Origin: Paragonimus skrjabini miyazakii
Taxonomy: Eukaryota > Platyhelminthes > Trematoda > Plagiorchiida > Troglotrematidae
Assembly (NCBI GenBank): GCA_014338405.1
Contig: JTDE01000989.1
Location: 145,275-209,274, forward strand
DNA length: 64,000 nucleotides
Reading direction: 5' to 3'
Position numbers and translations under genes: made by a program. Positions 11,730 through 22,000 of this stretch are shown one piece after another (position 1 is the stretch's first letter; every line of letters begins with the position of its first letter). The notes beneath the pieces are model-generated. The model had not been told where the DNA came from and made no database searches. It was given only the letters and a program-made list of their open reading frames with translations.

Positions 11730-12420
11730 TTTCGCTCGAACACAAAAGCAACCCCATTTTTATGAAGCAACGAATCATTCCTTTTAGTTTACGTGAACTC
11801 TTCAAAAACAACTGATCGACTTTCGGAAAAAAAGATTGCCCTTGCAACCTTCGACTTGTGCTACACCCGTTGTGACTCCAATTAAACGTGACGGTAAGGC
11901 GTCTCGAATCTGTGGTGATTATCGAACCATGCTAAACAAATTCCCTTTGCGGAGAAGCTGTACCATTTTTGAACCAGAAAACATTCTACATCAACTTAAC
12001 GGGACAAAATATTTTGCCAAACTTGGTTTAAAATACTCTTTTACACAGATTCCAGTTGATGAAGCTTCCAGTACCTTAACAACCATTAATGCTCCCTTCG
12101 GACTTTCCTGTTAAAATTTTCTGCTCTCTAGTCTGAATATATTGCCTGCTATAATTCAAGATGACATAAACACCATTACTGCCAACCTAGAGAGTGGTTC
12201 CATTTATCAAGATAGTATTGTACATGCACCAACCATGCCTACAAATGATGAACGGTTGCATGCTTGACGTGAACACTTCTGCTCTGTGATTATTCCAAAT
12301 GTATTTTTGGCACGTCTGCGTTCTCATGTTCAGAATTTCTTGTAGGTGAAAATTATTGAAGTACTGATCCTGATCGTTTTTTTACCTTTTTGCAGGGCAC
12401 CTGCGTTTGATAGGTTTCGT
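11730..12420 (+). pseudogene. Ty3/gypsy reverse transcriptase, inactivated
   Basis: The first part reads EHKSNPIFMKQRIIPFSLRE (about 11738-11800), matching the KP-F-k-RP-P-alr segment before the RT palm. Next comes PVVTPIKRDGKASRICGDYR (about 11869-11928), then YFAKLGLKYSFTQIPV (12010-12057) and TTINAPFGL. In active enzymes the last block is F-xLDLxSGYxQIxV. Here the first catalytic Asp is replaced by Gly. The stretch that should hold the second catalytic motif (YLDD) reads TANLESGSIYQDS near 12180, so both catalytic Asp sites are lost. A stop near 12113, another near 12266 and a frame change before 12427 confirm it is dead. Confidence 0.8.
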
Positions 12421-12426
12421 TCTTAA

Positions 12427-12921
12427 TTGGGTTCTCTTCAGTATTATCTTCGACTTATTCTTAAATTTGCTGCCAATGCGAAATTTTTATTTGATTATTC
12501 TCAACATGATTTCGCCTTGACTGACCCATATGAACAAACTCTTCGATTTCCGTTGAAGTTTCTGTCTTCTGGTACAGTAGTACGTACACTTTCTTCAAAA
12601 TTGCCGACAACATTTATTCCCGATGCGTCACCAACGGGTGTTGGAGTTATGTTGGAACAAAAGGACCATCCCGTTGTTTGTAGTCCCAGACGTTTCACTT
12701 CAGCAGAACGCGGATATTTACAAACTCAGAAAGAACCACTGGCGGTTTACTGGGCGATCATCAGGTTTCACAAATACTTGTTTAGTGTTCATTTAACTAT
12801 AGTCACTGATCGAGAAGCCCTTAAATTTAGTTATAACTCTAAAACGTCTCCTGCTAAGTCTTTTGGGTTAACAGTTCTGCAATGGAGTTTGATTTGCCTT
12901 CGCATCGCAGTGCAACATTAA
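12427..12921 (+). pseudogene. Ty3/gypsy RNase H domain remnant
   Basis: Open frame of 164 codons. It begins with GSLQYYLRLILKFAANAKFL, matching the L-SFLG-v-YYR-FI--fa--a-pL connection segment. It continues with FIPDASPTGVGVMLEQ (DAS catalytic block), RRFTSAERGYLQTQKEPLAV (the S--E--Y---EkE-LA block) and FHKYLFSVHLTIVTDREALK (the F--YL-G---tv-TDh--L block). The catalytic Asp of DAS and Glu of the ERGY block remain. The frame closes at 12919, and the sequence beyond diverges before the inserted element. Confidence 0.75.
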
Positions 12922-13136
12922 TTCCCATTCCGATTACTTATCACGGTGCTGGCCCCGGAGAGCATGGTGACTCAAACTGTCTATTGACTCGACCACTTCC
13001 AGGTTCTTATTCCAAATTGAGTCATGATACTTGAAAATACTACCACTTATTCCTGACCTCGTGATGGAACTGTGATGTCGGACGGAGATTACTTGAATTT
13101 TACAAACGTCAAGACGAACTTTCCGTTACTCCCAGC

Positions 13137-13587
13137 GGATTACTGTGTTTACCATCAAATAGTGGGAGATTTTAGTTTTTCATATAACTTAAACACCATC
13201 CACAATTGATCGCAGCTGCAGCAGTCCCACAGACTTTCCAGTCGGCCCATTTCGAACAGTAGGACCACTAGACTCGCGTTTCGCCCTCATTAGAGCCCGT
13301 CAGCAGTGCTTATCCTTGTCACGGCCGGGACTAGAACTCCGACCGCGCTTTCCATGAGGCAACCGTGTTGACCACTGCGCCCTTGACTGCACATTAGGCA
13401 TGACCGAATTATCATATGTGAACACTCAACCACTTTCGCTTGTAATTATTAGGTTGCCTGGTAGCCTTCAGAGGAGACACAGTAACCGTCCTGTTAACTC
13501 TAATCGGTGACCAGAATGGAAAGTCTGTGGGAATGCGACAACCTTGGTAACTTGTGGATGATGTTCAGTCCATGTGGATTACTGTGT
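13137..13587 (-). mobile_element. Inverted-repeat element with tRNA-like core, inserted in gypsy pol
   Basis: The 12-bp ggattactgtgt occurs at 13137-13148 and again at 13576-13587, a target-site duplication flanking an element at 13149-13575. The target is the integrase coding sequence: after the right copy the frame reads on as ...LLCLDDRIVIP-like sequence. Ends resemble the inverted repeats of the 37.0 and 40.9 kb copies (accatccacaattgatcgca on the left, a diverged gtggatgatgttcag on the right). The interior on the minus strand holds a Pol III A-box-like ggcgcagtgg (13372-13381) and a B-box-like gagttctagtcc (13328-13339). The right end is shorter than the left, so this copy is truncated or diverged there. 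Confidence 0.75.
13318..13386 (-). other. tRNA-like (Pol III promoter) segment inside the inserted element
   Basis: A-box GGCGCAGTGG fits RRYNNARYGG exactly. The B-box GTTCTAGTCC fits GWTCRANNC except at one position. Spacing of about 33 bp between the boxes is within tRNA range. The same segment recurs at 41083-41137 and about 44090-44143, so it is a conserved part of the element rather than a chance match. It is not a functional tRNA gene: no complete acceptor stem is visible. Confidence 0.55.
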
Positions 13588-14141
13588 CTTGATGATAGAA
13601 TTGTTATTCTTTCCCTGTTGCGATCTACTGTATTGGTTTATTTACTCTTGAGAGATTTGGGAATTGAAAAGCCGAAATAATCAGTCCGTCTGACTTTAGT
13701 TGGTGGCCAGAACTGCATGCTGATCTTTGTAATATTTCTAGAGATTGTGCTCCTTGTGTACGAAACGGAATCGCGACCATCAAAACAAACACCCTGGCGA
13801 AAGACTTATGATGCTTGACAACGAACATGTACTGAAAATTGTGGTCCATTCTTAGGTTATTTCTTGATTATTTCTGATTCACATTCGCGGTGGCCGGAAG
13901 TTTATTTCACGTCGTAGGCAAGTGCGGATTACACACTAACTGCATTTCAAAAACGTTCAGTCAGCAGACAGTACCATGTGCTTTGCTCACTGGCAATGAT
14001 ACTCATTTCACTGCAAACAATTTTGAAGACTGGCTGAAAAATTCAACCTGTCGAAATCTGCCCACTGCACCAAGACAGTTCCACTCCCACGGTGTGCTTG
14101 GAAATTTTGAGTATTCCGAAAAGTGTGGCCAAGTTTGTTGA
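13588..14141 (+). pseudogene. Ty3/gypsy integrase core remnant
   Basis: In shifting frames one reads RIVIP, then VRLTLVGGQNCMLIF-like sequence (the zinc-finger to core linker), CSLCTKRN/ETESRPSKQTPWRK and SDSHSRWPEVYFTS (about 13875-13910), matching the D-hSrW-Ev core block. The 13890-14141 frame then gives KTFSQQTVPCALLTGNDTHF, followed by TANNFEDWLKN. The usual TDNGTHF reads TGNDTHF, so the second catalytic Asp is displaced. TAPRQFHSHGVLGNFEYSEK matches the TAP-hP-sNG-aEn block in which the catalytic Glu is here Gly. Frame changes and the TGA at 14139-14141 end it. Confidence 0.75.
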
Positions 14142-14249
14142 TGCATCTACGTTTGAAGGATTGGTGAATGGTGCGGATAACTTTCTTACGTAATGTTGAA
14201 ATTTTGACCGTTCAACGACTAGACTTTGTCTAACATATCTATTCAGGAA

Positions 14250-14532
14250 CCCTACTCAGCTTAGTGTGGAATTAGCAGAAGTTGTGTATTGTCGCGGCTT
14301 CGACCTTCGGTCACTTCGAGGAATTGTGCACAATAACCTGGTCCCTCGAATTTGTCGCATACATGATTTAAATGACGGATCAGCTCGTCATGAATATGTG
14401 GATAAGATTGTTTCTAATTTATCTGCTTCCACCTCTGCTGTGCCTATTACTGATACGGATGTTTCTGAGTTTATTCCAGCCTCACATGCCCTGTTTGAAA
14501 ATAATACTGGGAATAAACCACCGCAACTGTGA
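14250..14532 (+). pseudogene. Ty3/gypsy integrase C-terminal segment
   Basis: Open frame reading QLSVELAEVVYCRGFDLRSL, RGIVHNNLVPRICRIHDLND, then GSARHEYVDKIVSNLS. This fits the tail of Ty3 integrase where a vwyR-y--g--W--G-V----g---y-v---dG---rRHvdQir pattern occurs. It is followed by a short Ser/Thr/Pro-rich tail (ASTSAVPITDTDVSEFIPAS) to the stop at 14532. It is separated from the core by about 110 bp of disrupted sequence. Confidence 0.65.
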
Positions 14533-14598
14533 CTGTCTGAACGTCTCAGAAATAGCAACACAAAGCTCATGACAACCCTGGTTTTCATTTAAACTATG

Positions 14599-14623
14599 GA
14601 GGATGTGGTAATTGCCACTAAGC
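14599..14623 (+). promoter_or_regulatory. Possible polypurine tract and 3' LTR start
   Basis: Purine run ggagga followed by TGTGGTAATTGCC. This sits 70 bp after the integrase end, where the 3' LTR of a gypsy element is expected, and starts with TG. No second copy was seen, so it is unconfirmed. Confidence 0.3.
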
Positions 14624-14639
14624 CTCATTACTGTTGTTC

Positions 14640-16470
14640 TATCACATCACTGATATCAATATGTACAACCGTGCCCGAAAGGTGAGTATCTAAATTGCTC
14701 AGTTCATGGTGTTCTGGGGTTGAGGCAAATTAGTAACTCTGTTTCTATATTAATGGAATCATCACAATTCTTCATTTTATCCACCAGCTTGACAACTAAT
14801 CCTTGTACCCTACTTTTCCCACTTTTGTTTTACTGAACTAATTGGCTATTAATCGTCTGCAGCGCGGGTAGCCATTCTTGATCTGGTCTGCTCGCAAGAC
14901 GGTTCACCTTTGGCCTTGTCAGCACCATTCGGAAACCGGTGATTTTGTTGAAGGGAACTATCGTCATGAACGATTGAAACTTCGTTGCTGCACGTAATTG
15001 TGCATTCCCTTAATAGGATCATGGAAATATTCCGGTCCAATCTTGTTTCAAGTTAGGGATGTGTTTGTCGGCCAAATTTTACTCAGCGATTACACGTGGA
15101 TCGTTGCAATGGGTGATTTCACAGGTCACCCAACTTGCTGTCATGTTTCAGATCATTATGAGAAAAATTCAGTATCTTGCCAAGAGCGCACGTGCAACTG
15201 TTGGTGTTCCTTTACTTAGCTAGATCACATGCGGCAAAAGACAGACACGTAGTATCATCATTCTTGGGATGGGGACATCAAACGTGTCATGAATATCTCC
15301 CTTGCGTTCGGCAAATCGAAACGAGTTTTACATCCGGACGCATCCCGCTTGTATCCGGAATACACCTTCAGCCACATGAACAATAATAGAACAGTAACCA
15401 GTAGTTCATTTTCGTTGGCTATACTGAGGCCAAGGGTGCTAAAATGGGGCAGCAACCCACCGCAACCACTCCTCACTACAGTAAATGTTAAGAGTAATCT
15501 TACTTAACTATATCCGACGATATATTAAAACTCAGCAGACCTCGTGGATTGCGGAATTTCGTGTCAGCTGAATATATTCAGCTGACAAATCACAACGAAA
15601 AAGGTTTATGACGATCTGCGTTTGTTTATTTCTTGACAGAACATGTTCTGAAAAGAACTTCGGACTAACCAATAAGTTACAGGAAGAAACCTCGATAAGT
15701 TTGTCCAGTTCATGTGTTAAATTTTAGAAGCGGTAATTGTGTAGAAATTCCTGAGGTCGACTGCGTAAAAGGTGCGCAAACTTGAAGACCTTTTAACTTC
15801 TAATTCTACCCGACGATAGAAAGTAAGTTATAAGGAGGAATACACAACCTAACTGTGGCACACCGTTTATGACGACACTTCAGAAGGTGGTGTCCAATAA
15901 GGATGTTACTTATTAGGATTCTGGGTGCGTGTGGATAAACTTTTCTCGTCATAAATTATGTGCACTAGCTTTCTGGACTGTTCTACTCAAATTTGTTTAG
16001 AAACTCATTAACAGACCCTCTGCTTGGAACCTTAGAATATGAACATTTTTCAGTTGTTCCAAGGGTGCGACTTTTCAGACTTGAAGGTTTTTTCAACAGA
16101 ATTTGCACCATGGTGACTTTTCGGAGCTGGACAGCTGCATTCGGCAGGAAAAAAATAAGAATGAGGATACGGTTATTTAGGGTATGTTTTCCTTTTCGGG
16201 TATGACTCACTGCGGGATTGTCTAACAGGGCACCAGGTCGACGAACGAGAGTAAGTGATGTGGCCCGTTACTGGCATGGTTGACGGGCTGATGTTCTTGG
16301 GAGTCTCAAGCTGTACTCAAATTTCTTCTGATGACTGAAAAGCAGTACGTAGCTGAGTGGCCTTCGAGTTGGCTGTAGAGAACCTATGAAGCAAAATTGG
16401 TACACAGCTGTCCATTGTATTGGTCATTTTTGATCAACTTCGTCGCATCAGTGACCGTGGTTTGGTTTTG
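14640..16470. other. Possible 3' LTR remnant and unrecognised intergenic DNA
   Basis: The first few hundred bases may belong to the gypsy 3' LTR. The rest shows only overlapping short frames (14998-15507, 15983-16210) with no domain. Confidence 0.35.
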
Positions 16471-16472
16471 CA

Positions 16473-16488
16473 GTGTGTGTGTGTGTGT
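16473..16488. repeat. (GT)n microsatellite
   Basis: Uninterrupted gt run of 8 units. Confidence 0.85.
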
Positions 16489-16938
16489 AGAAGAAGGACC
16501 AAATTGCAATTGTTTATCTTCGTACACTCCAACGTTTTTCACACATCCAAGCAAATAATCAATTTGCCCATAGTCGCAGAAGTAATGTCCAATTGACTTT
16601 GGCCAGAGGACGCTAACGCAACTGGTGTGTTTTTCTTCAGATTAATGACTTGTCGCCTGCCTCTTTGGTGTGGGCGACCCAATCCGCGGAATCCGTAATT
16701 ATTGCGTTACTAGGTCCCATGTGTGTGGCCGTTGATGTTAACCATCTATCAGTATCTATTCCTTCGTCATGATGTGTGACTGGTTGAGGAGTAACCAGTG
16801 TCCTAGACTAATGGACAGCTGTTTGTTCTAACGTCGATCACCAATACTTTTCTCGAGCACACTGCACAGTTGCGATAATGCCGGTGGCATGCCTGGAGTA
16901 CGTTTGTTTACATGCACAGAAATGTCACTTTCTAACCG

Positions 16939-16977
<39 letters not shown>
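16939..16977. repeat. (TTA)n trinucleotide microsatellite
   Basis: Uninterrupted tta/att run of about 13 units, likely polymorphic. Confidence 0.95.
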
Positions 16978-18040
16978 GACTCATGTTCTTAACGCTGCTT
17001 TCCGAATATCCCTAGAGTAATCCTACACGCTGACAGTCCACTCATAGACATGAGTAAAACTATCATAGTAGGAGGAAGAGGGAGAACGGGCATTCGATAG
17101 TTTATGCAAACAAACGTCTCTATTTATTTTCCTGCCCAACCCACACAGTTAAGACAGTACTTGAAGGATGAACAGGGTGCGTGATAAAATGTTGCTTAAG
17201 AATGGATAACTATATCTGAGCATATCTGTTAGAAAACGGAGGATGGCAGGTGCCAGCATTTCGCAGTGACTCTTCAGTACCACTTAACTACTATCAGGAC
17301 TACATAACAGATACGTAGGGTAGAATGAAAAGTAGAAATAAATAACCAAATGGCTTGGGGGAACTTGTCTAAGGCTTTAGTGTAGGTTTTAGTGAATAGT
17401 GAGGACTGAATTGATAGAATGTGAACAACAACCACATTTGGTCTCAGTCTTAGCATCTGTATAGATGTTCAGATGATCTCTAGGATTTTATGTGTATTCG
17501 ATACCACAGCAAGACGACTGATTGCAAGTCTCTCAACATATTACGAGATGCACCAATTAGGGTGTTACAGTATAATCTTGAATGCCAAATGGAGGCTAGC
17601 CCGAACACCGGCGGTGATTTTGCGCGTAGCGCTCAACGTAGTAAAAAGATAGTTTACACTCTGTGTGATTGAGATAGGCTATACAGTCAGAGTCTGAGCC
17701 AATTTCGGCACATTTTTACTCATCATAGATTTCAAGCACTTACCTGTTTTGCTGATGGAACTGTAGCAGCAGTTAAAAATAGAGTGAAAACATAATAACG
17801 GTAACCTACAATTAGTGATTACATTTTACTTGAAGATAACGGTAACTCTCAAGTTCAATCTGTAATTACGATTTCCGAGGCATTATAGGTTTTGAAACAC
17901 TGAGTCCCTTTTAGCCATTTGCACAGAATAATCATAAGATACAAATTACGTGTGTCTAACATGAAAACAAAACCAACAAGACTTAAATGAAACGATTAAA
18001 AGTAAAAATCCAGCTGGATCACGATTGGTATCCACGGCTA
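16978..18040. other. Intergenic DNA, nothing recognised
   Basis: No recognised coding sequence. The last part may be the 3' tail of the minus-strand Penelope fragment that follows. Confidence 0.35.
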
Positions 18041-18043
18041 AAC

Positions 18044-18679
18044 CCACGGCAAACGAAGGTTGACAGTCAGTTGCTTTTGTTCGCATAGGACTGGTTTTCA
18101 ACGGCTAGTCAACAATGCTTCAATATACTTGAGAATTTGTGAGCTGCGAGTGTTCATCAAGACTATAAACGAAGATGCGGTATGGACACTGTGACCTGTA
18201 GGCCATAAATGCCTTGCAATGGATGAAGCGGCGTTTCATCCTCGCTGAGTGTCACTCATTGGTGGGTTAGTCAGTGCAACTCTCAACTAAGTTGGGATGT
18301 GCTCTTTGGCCCTGGTTTTAAGCATCCTTTCCGTTCTACCAATGTATGTGTTTCCACAACTGCACGAAAATTGATAGATCTAATGGCTGATAGAAAACAT
18401 AGGGATTCACTTTTTGACTGGGGATAGTGGTAACCTAGTCGATTGTGATGGTAGAACAAGTTTTGGCGCATTATACACATGTTTTAACGCAGTATGAGTC
18501 ATCTTTCCAAAGGTGTCCAGCAGACTTTCACCTTTGAAGGGGAGTTGGATGTAGACAGCTTTTTTAGGGAACTCCACAGCTGCATTTTCAGCAGGAGAAT
18601 ATCTTGCTTCATTTCTGAATGAAACGTTATGGAAAATTGTTAGCGCGAAGCGTTTCATAAAACAATGTTCGGCTTGCAA
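18044..18679 (-). pseudogene. Penelope-like element: linker and GIY-YIG endonuclease, inactivated
   Basis: A single minus-strand frame runs for about 636 bp, interrupted only by in-frame stops. The linker after the RT comes first (VYIQLPFKGESLLDTFGKMT, then HVYNAPKLVLPSQSTRLPL). The endonuclease core is FSCSCGNTYIGRTERMLKTR, then AKEHIPT (about 18370-18290), where TYIG is the second half of the GIY-YIG pattern and R-TER-L--R-EH is the conserved catalytic stretch. The C-terminal part reads SSIARHLWPTGHSVHTASSF, then ILKYIEALLTSR and KPVLCEQKQLTVNLRLPW. Stops follow PVKK and FSISH, lie within the loop after EHIPT, and follow LLTSR. The RT domain is missing upstream, so the copy is 5'-truncated. 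Confidence 0.8.
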
Positions 18680-18737
18680 TCTATACTGGGAGCATACTCT
18701 TGACGTTCTCTAAAACAGTCTACATACTAATGACCTT

Positions 18738-19020
18738 TTGTATACAGCAGGAGCAAAACTCACGAAGTTCATTTATTGTCCTGTCCATGTTGGTTTAGGG
18801 TGCACTGAACGTTCGATAGATCCATATGTCTACATCGAACTCCCCTTCAAAAGAGAAATTCTGCTGGACACTTTTGGAAAGATGACCCATGCCGCATTAA
18901 CACATGTGTATAATGCACCAAAATCTGTTCTGCCATCACAATCGATTAGGTTACCTCTAATCCGGATCAAAAAGCAAATCCTTGTGTTTTCTATCAACCA
19001 CAATATCTGTCAAATTTGAT
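18738..19020 (+). pseudogene. Penelope-like linker fragment, opposite orientation
   Basis: The frame encodes YVYIELPFKREILLDTFGKM, THAALTHVYNAPKSVLPSQS and IRLPLIRIKK. This matches the linker of the minus-strand fragment at 18.4-18.6 kb nearly residue for residue. It ends at SINHNICQI with a stop, right where the GIY-YIG core would begin. The two fragments therefore face each other as an imperfect inverted repeat (18407-18560 against 18820-18975). Confidence 0.75.
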
Positions 19021-22000
19021 TAATTTCGTTTTCTTGCTAGTCACATGTTTGTGTTTGACGAGAGTGCGAAATGAATTCATATCATAATTTATGTATTCTG
19101 ACTATTCTATTCAGAAATTACAGGTTTGTTTAATCGGTGTAATCAGGTATTTTATAGTTCGGACCAAATCAATATCAACTACAGTGTGAACCTCATTCTG
19201 GTGACTGTGCCTATTAGTGTTTGTAACTAGTTACGTCAAGCGGTAAGTCTCCACACATATTTATTATTCTGCTACACCATTCTGAGTAGTCGGAATTTGT
19301 TTGTTTCACAGCCAAATACACAAACATGTCTGTTGCACATAAGCTATGTGTTACCGAATAATCAATTGTCTCAATGGTGTAAAGCTTGTGGCTTTTAATT
19401 ACTAATTAGTTTAATATGGACCCCAGTAAACGGTTGTTAATACCCGCTCATCCCCGTCAGTGGTGGGGATTCCCAAAAATGGTGAGCTGTTCTTCTATTC
19501 CAGTTAAAAGATAACGGTCACCTTGGCACGGGAGCTGTCCAGTAATTACCTCCCATTTACGATCGTTTATGGTGGCTGCGTGAACATGGAAATATCGTCC
19601 ACACAGATGCCTATGAATCAGCGTAGCCGAACCGCTGTGGTGACTTATCATTCTTTCGCCAGCCTGGGAAAACAGTAAGAACGGGTCTCGACAGGTTCCT
19701 TTGGCGGTTTACCGATAAGACGTACTGTAGAAATGAAAGTTAACGCTCTCACTTGGTGACAACCACTTCATCTAGATTCACTAGCCTAGTACAATGGAAT
19801 ATTGGCAAATAGTGACTGAACACTTGCTAAAACGCATGTATCTGGTTGATAAATTGATCTGATTAAGGTCTTCGATCAGACTCGACAAGTCTCTGTGACT
19901 ATGTGCGTTGAATGTCTATTCTTACATCGTAGAGACTGCATCAATCCTCGAACAGATTTGTGTTATTGGGCATTGCTTTTGGATATAACCAGTCTCAGTG
20001 GTTTGAATGTCCTGGGCAACTTATAAAGTTAGGAGATTAAACCATTCTAAATTCAACAATTTACTTTCACATTCATTAACTGCTCTGAGGATGAGAACTA
20101 AAACAAGGTGCCCAAGTACTAGATGTCCGATATCAATCACCTTTTCGACTTAGTCTACACCTTGGAATTTGCTTCTATCATTTTACTTGAGTGCACTTCT
20201 TTTTATCGATAAATATAACACGGAGAGACTTACTTGGGCATAAAACTATAACGTTCGTGGCATTCAGTGGCCTTGGAGATTCAAGATGACGAGTTGTGAG
20301 GCTGCATTTATCTTTTGATGGTGGTAGAATGAGCTTATCAACAGTGTAATTAAGCTTTGCTTAAAAATAGTCATCGTTATTGGAGGTTATGAGATACATA
20401 GCCGAAAAGATTGCAAACGGTACCACTGTTGGAATATGATGCAGCCCATTCCTGTGAAGTTTACAATCCAGTTCTAGTGACGATACACCCAACTTTGATA
20501 CATTAGGTGACACAGGATAGGTTCAGAACATACTTGTTGGTGTCTCAAACACATGGCTACTTTTTGAATTTGACCCTAAGACTATGATTATTGATAACAG
20601 TTTTAATAGTAACATAGTTTTAAATAGTGTATTGGTGTGTTACTAGTAATAAACTGCATATCTGCCAAATGCTCGCTCAACTGCATGACAATAAAAATAA
20701 CAACGATAATAATTATTATACTACTTTGACGTCCAAATACCAAGTTTCTTTTACTGTCCATATTACCTAACTAAGACAGCGCTTATAAAATTATTGGGGT
20801 ATGCCTTATTTAGACACTAGAATAACTAATAGCAAAACACTAAAATAAGCAAATATCATTGAACTAATTGTTTAATAACAATGATGTTTGGCAAGCTGAA
20901 AACTGCTGAATTTTACAATCACGTACAGACTATCCCGTGATATATATACGTGGGAAAGTAAGTCGGATGGATGATACAAAAGAACACATCAATTTTGTGC
21001 CCGTGCTGTATAAAACAATCGCAGTGGAATTCTAAACTGGTCGATTTCCTTGCAAAATAAAAAGCATGGTTCATAGATTTGGTCGAATATTAACTTACAT
21101 TGGCTTGCATGAAGCTGTAGATATCTGAATGTTGGTTAAATCTTCCAGCTACTTGCAGGTCCTCTATTCAGAGTAAACATGGTAATTCATTGGAGATTTT
21201 CCATTTGTTCAAATTTTTTTAACATTTTAAACACATCGAACGGAAAAGACCACCAAAATCTCTCTTCCATGTCAATATGATCCGTTAAAAAATGATTGAT
21301 AGTAATGGTATTGCCAGCTACCTGCCGAAAGTTAAAACGTTTACCATGCCTTACCGTTCTGCTGAAGACAGACACTAGTGTGTGTACGCCTGACTAATCA
21401 TAATTGTGGTCACTAATCCTAAGGTCAAGAGCAGGGGTGTCTTAAGCTCGTATGTCTCACCCATGAGACCGTGCTGACTACTGTTCAAACCAGCCGGTAT
21501 TCCCGATATACTGTTCGCAAGCTTGTTCCCATGGAGTGCAACGGAATAATAGTCATGCACTGAACAACCCGGTATCATCACGACTGCAGAGGTTAAATGC
21601 TTGACGGATGCAGGTTACTTGGCCTAACATCCCCGCACCTCATCAGGTCGGGTGGCAACTCTCGGCGGAAATGTAAACCACAACTGCCCTTCATGGGAGC
21701 ATCACACGATATTTGTCATTAATGGTAGTACTCCGGAAAAATTCGGGCGTGATAAAAACTCGAAAGCTAATCGGTTGATCTGTAGAACATGGCTGGTCTG
21801 TTTTTATGATTGCATGGGAGTTCAGCTGTCCTTGTCCTTTTCTGTACAGCCTCATACATTTTCTGAATTCAGTAGTGTCGACTACATTGTTAAAACAGAT
21901 TACTGATCAAATGGTTGCCGTGCATACCGGATTAAGTATAATTATCCAAATGGAGCTAGTGTGTTTCTTTTGGGAGTCTTAGGGCGGATTTGTTGTTATT

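Larger units (their letters stand above)
11700..14603 (+). mobile_element. Degenerate Ty3/gypsy retrotransposon (pol region)
   Basis: The pol order RT, RNase H, integrase and integrase C-terminal end is preserved on the plus strand, as in the Ty3/gypsy family. Each domain is broken by stops and frameshifts. A separate inverted-repeat element (13149-13575) is inserted between RNase H and the integrase core. Purine-rich ggagga at 14599-14604 followed by TGTGGTAATTGCC may mark the polypurine tract and 3' LTR start (inference). No matching 5' LTR was found. Confidence 0.8.

Noticed and set aside
21652..21906. Shared repeat with 54.8 kb (cctca-acattttc words, SFSVQPHTFS against VFSVKPHTFS)
   Set aside because: Only about 25-40 bp are similar and the flanks do not align. 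It could be chance.
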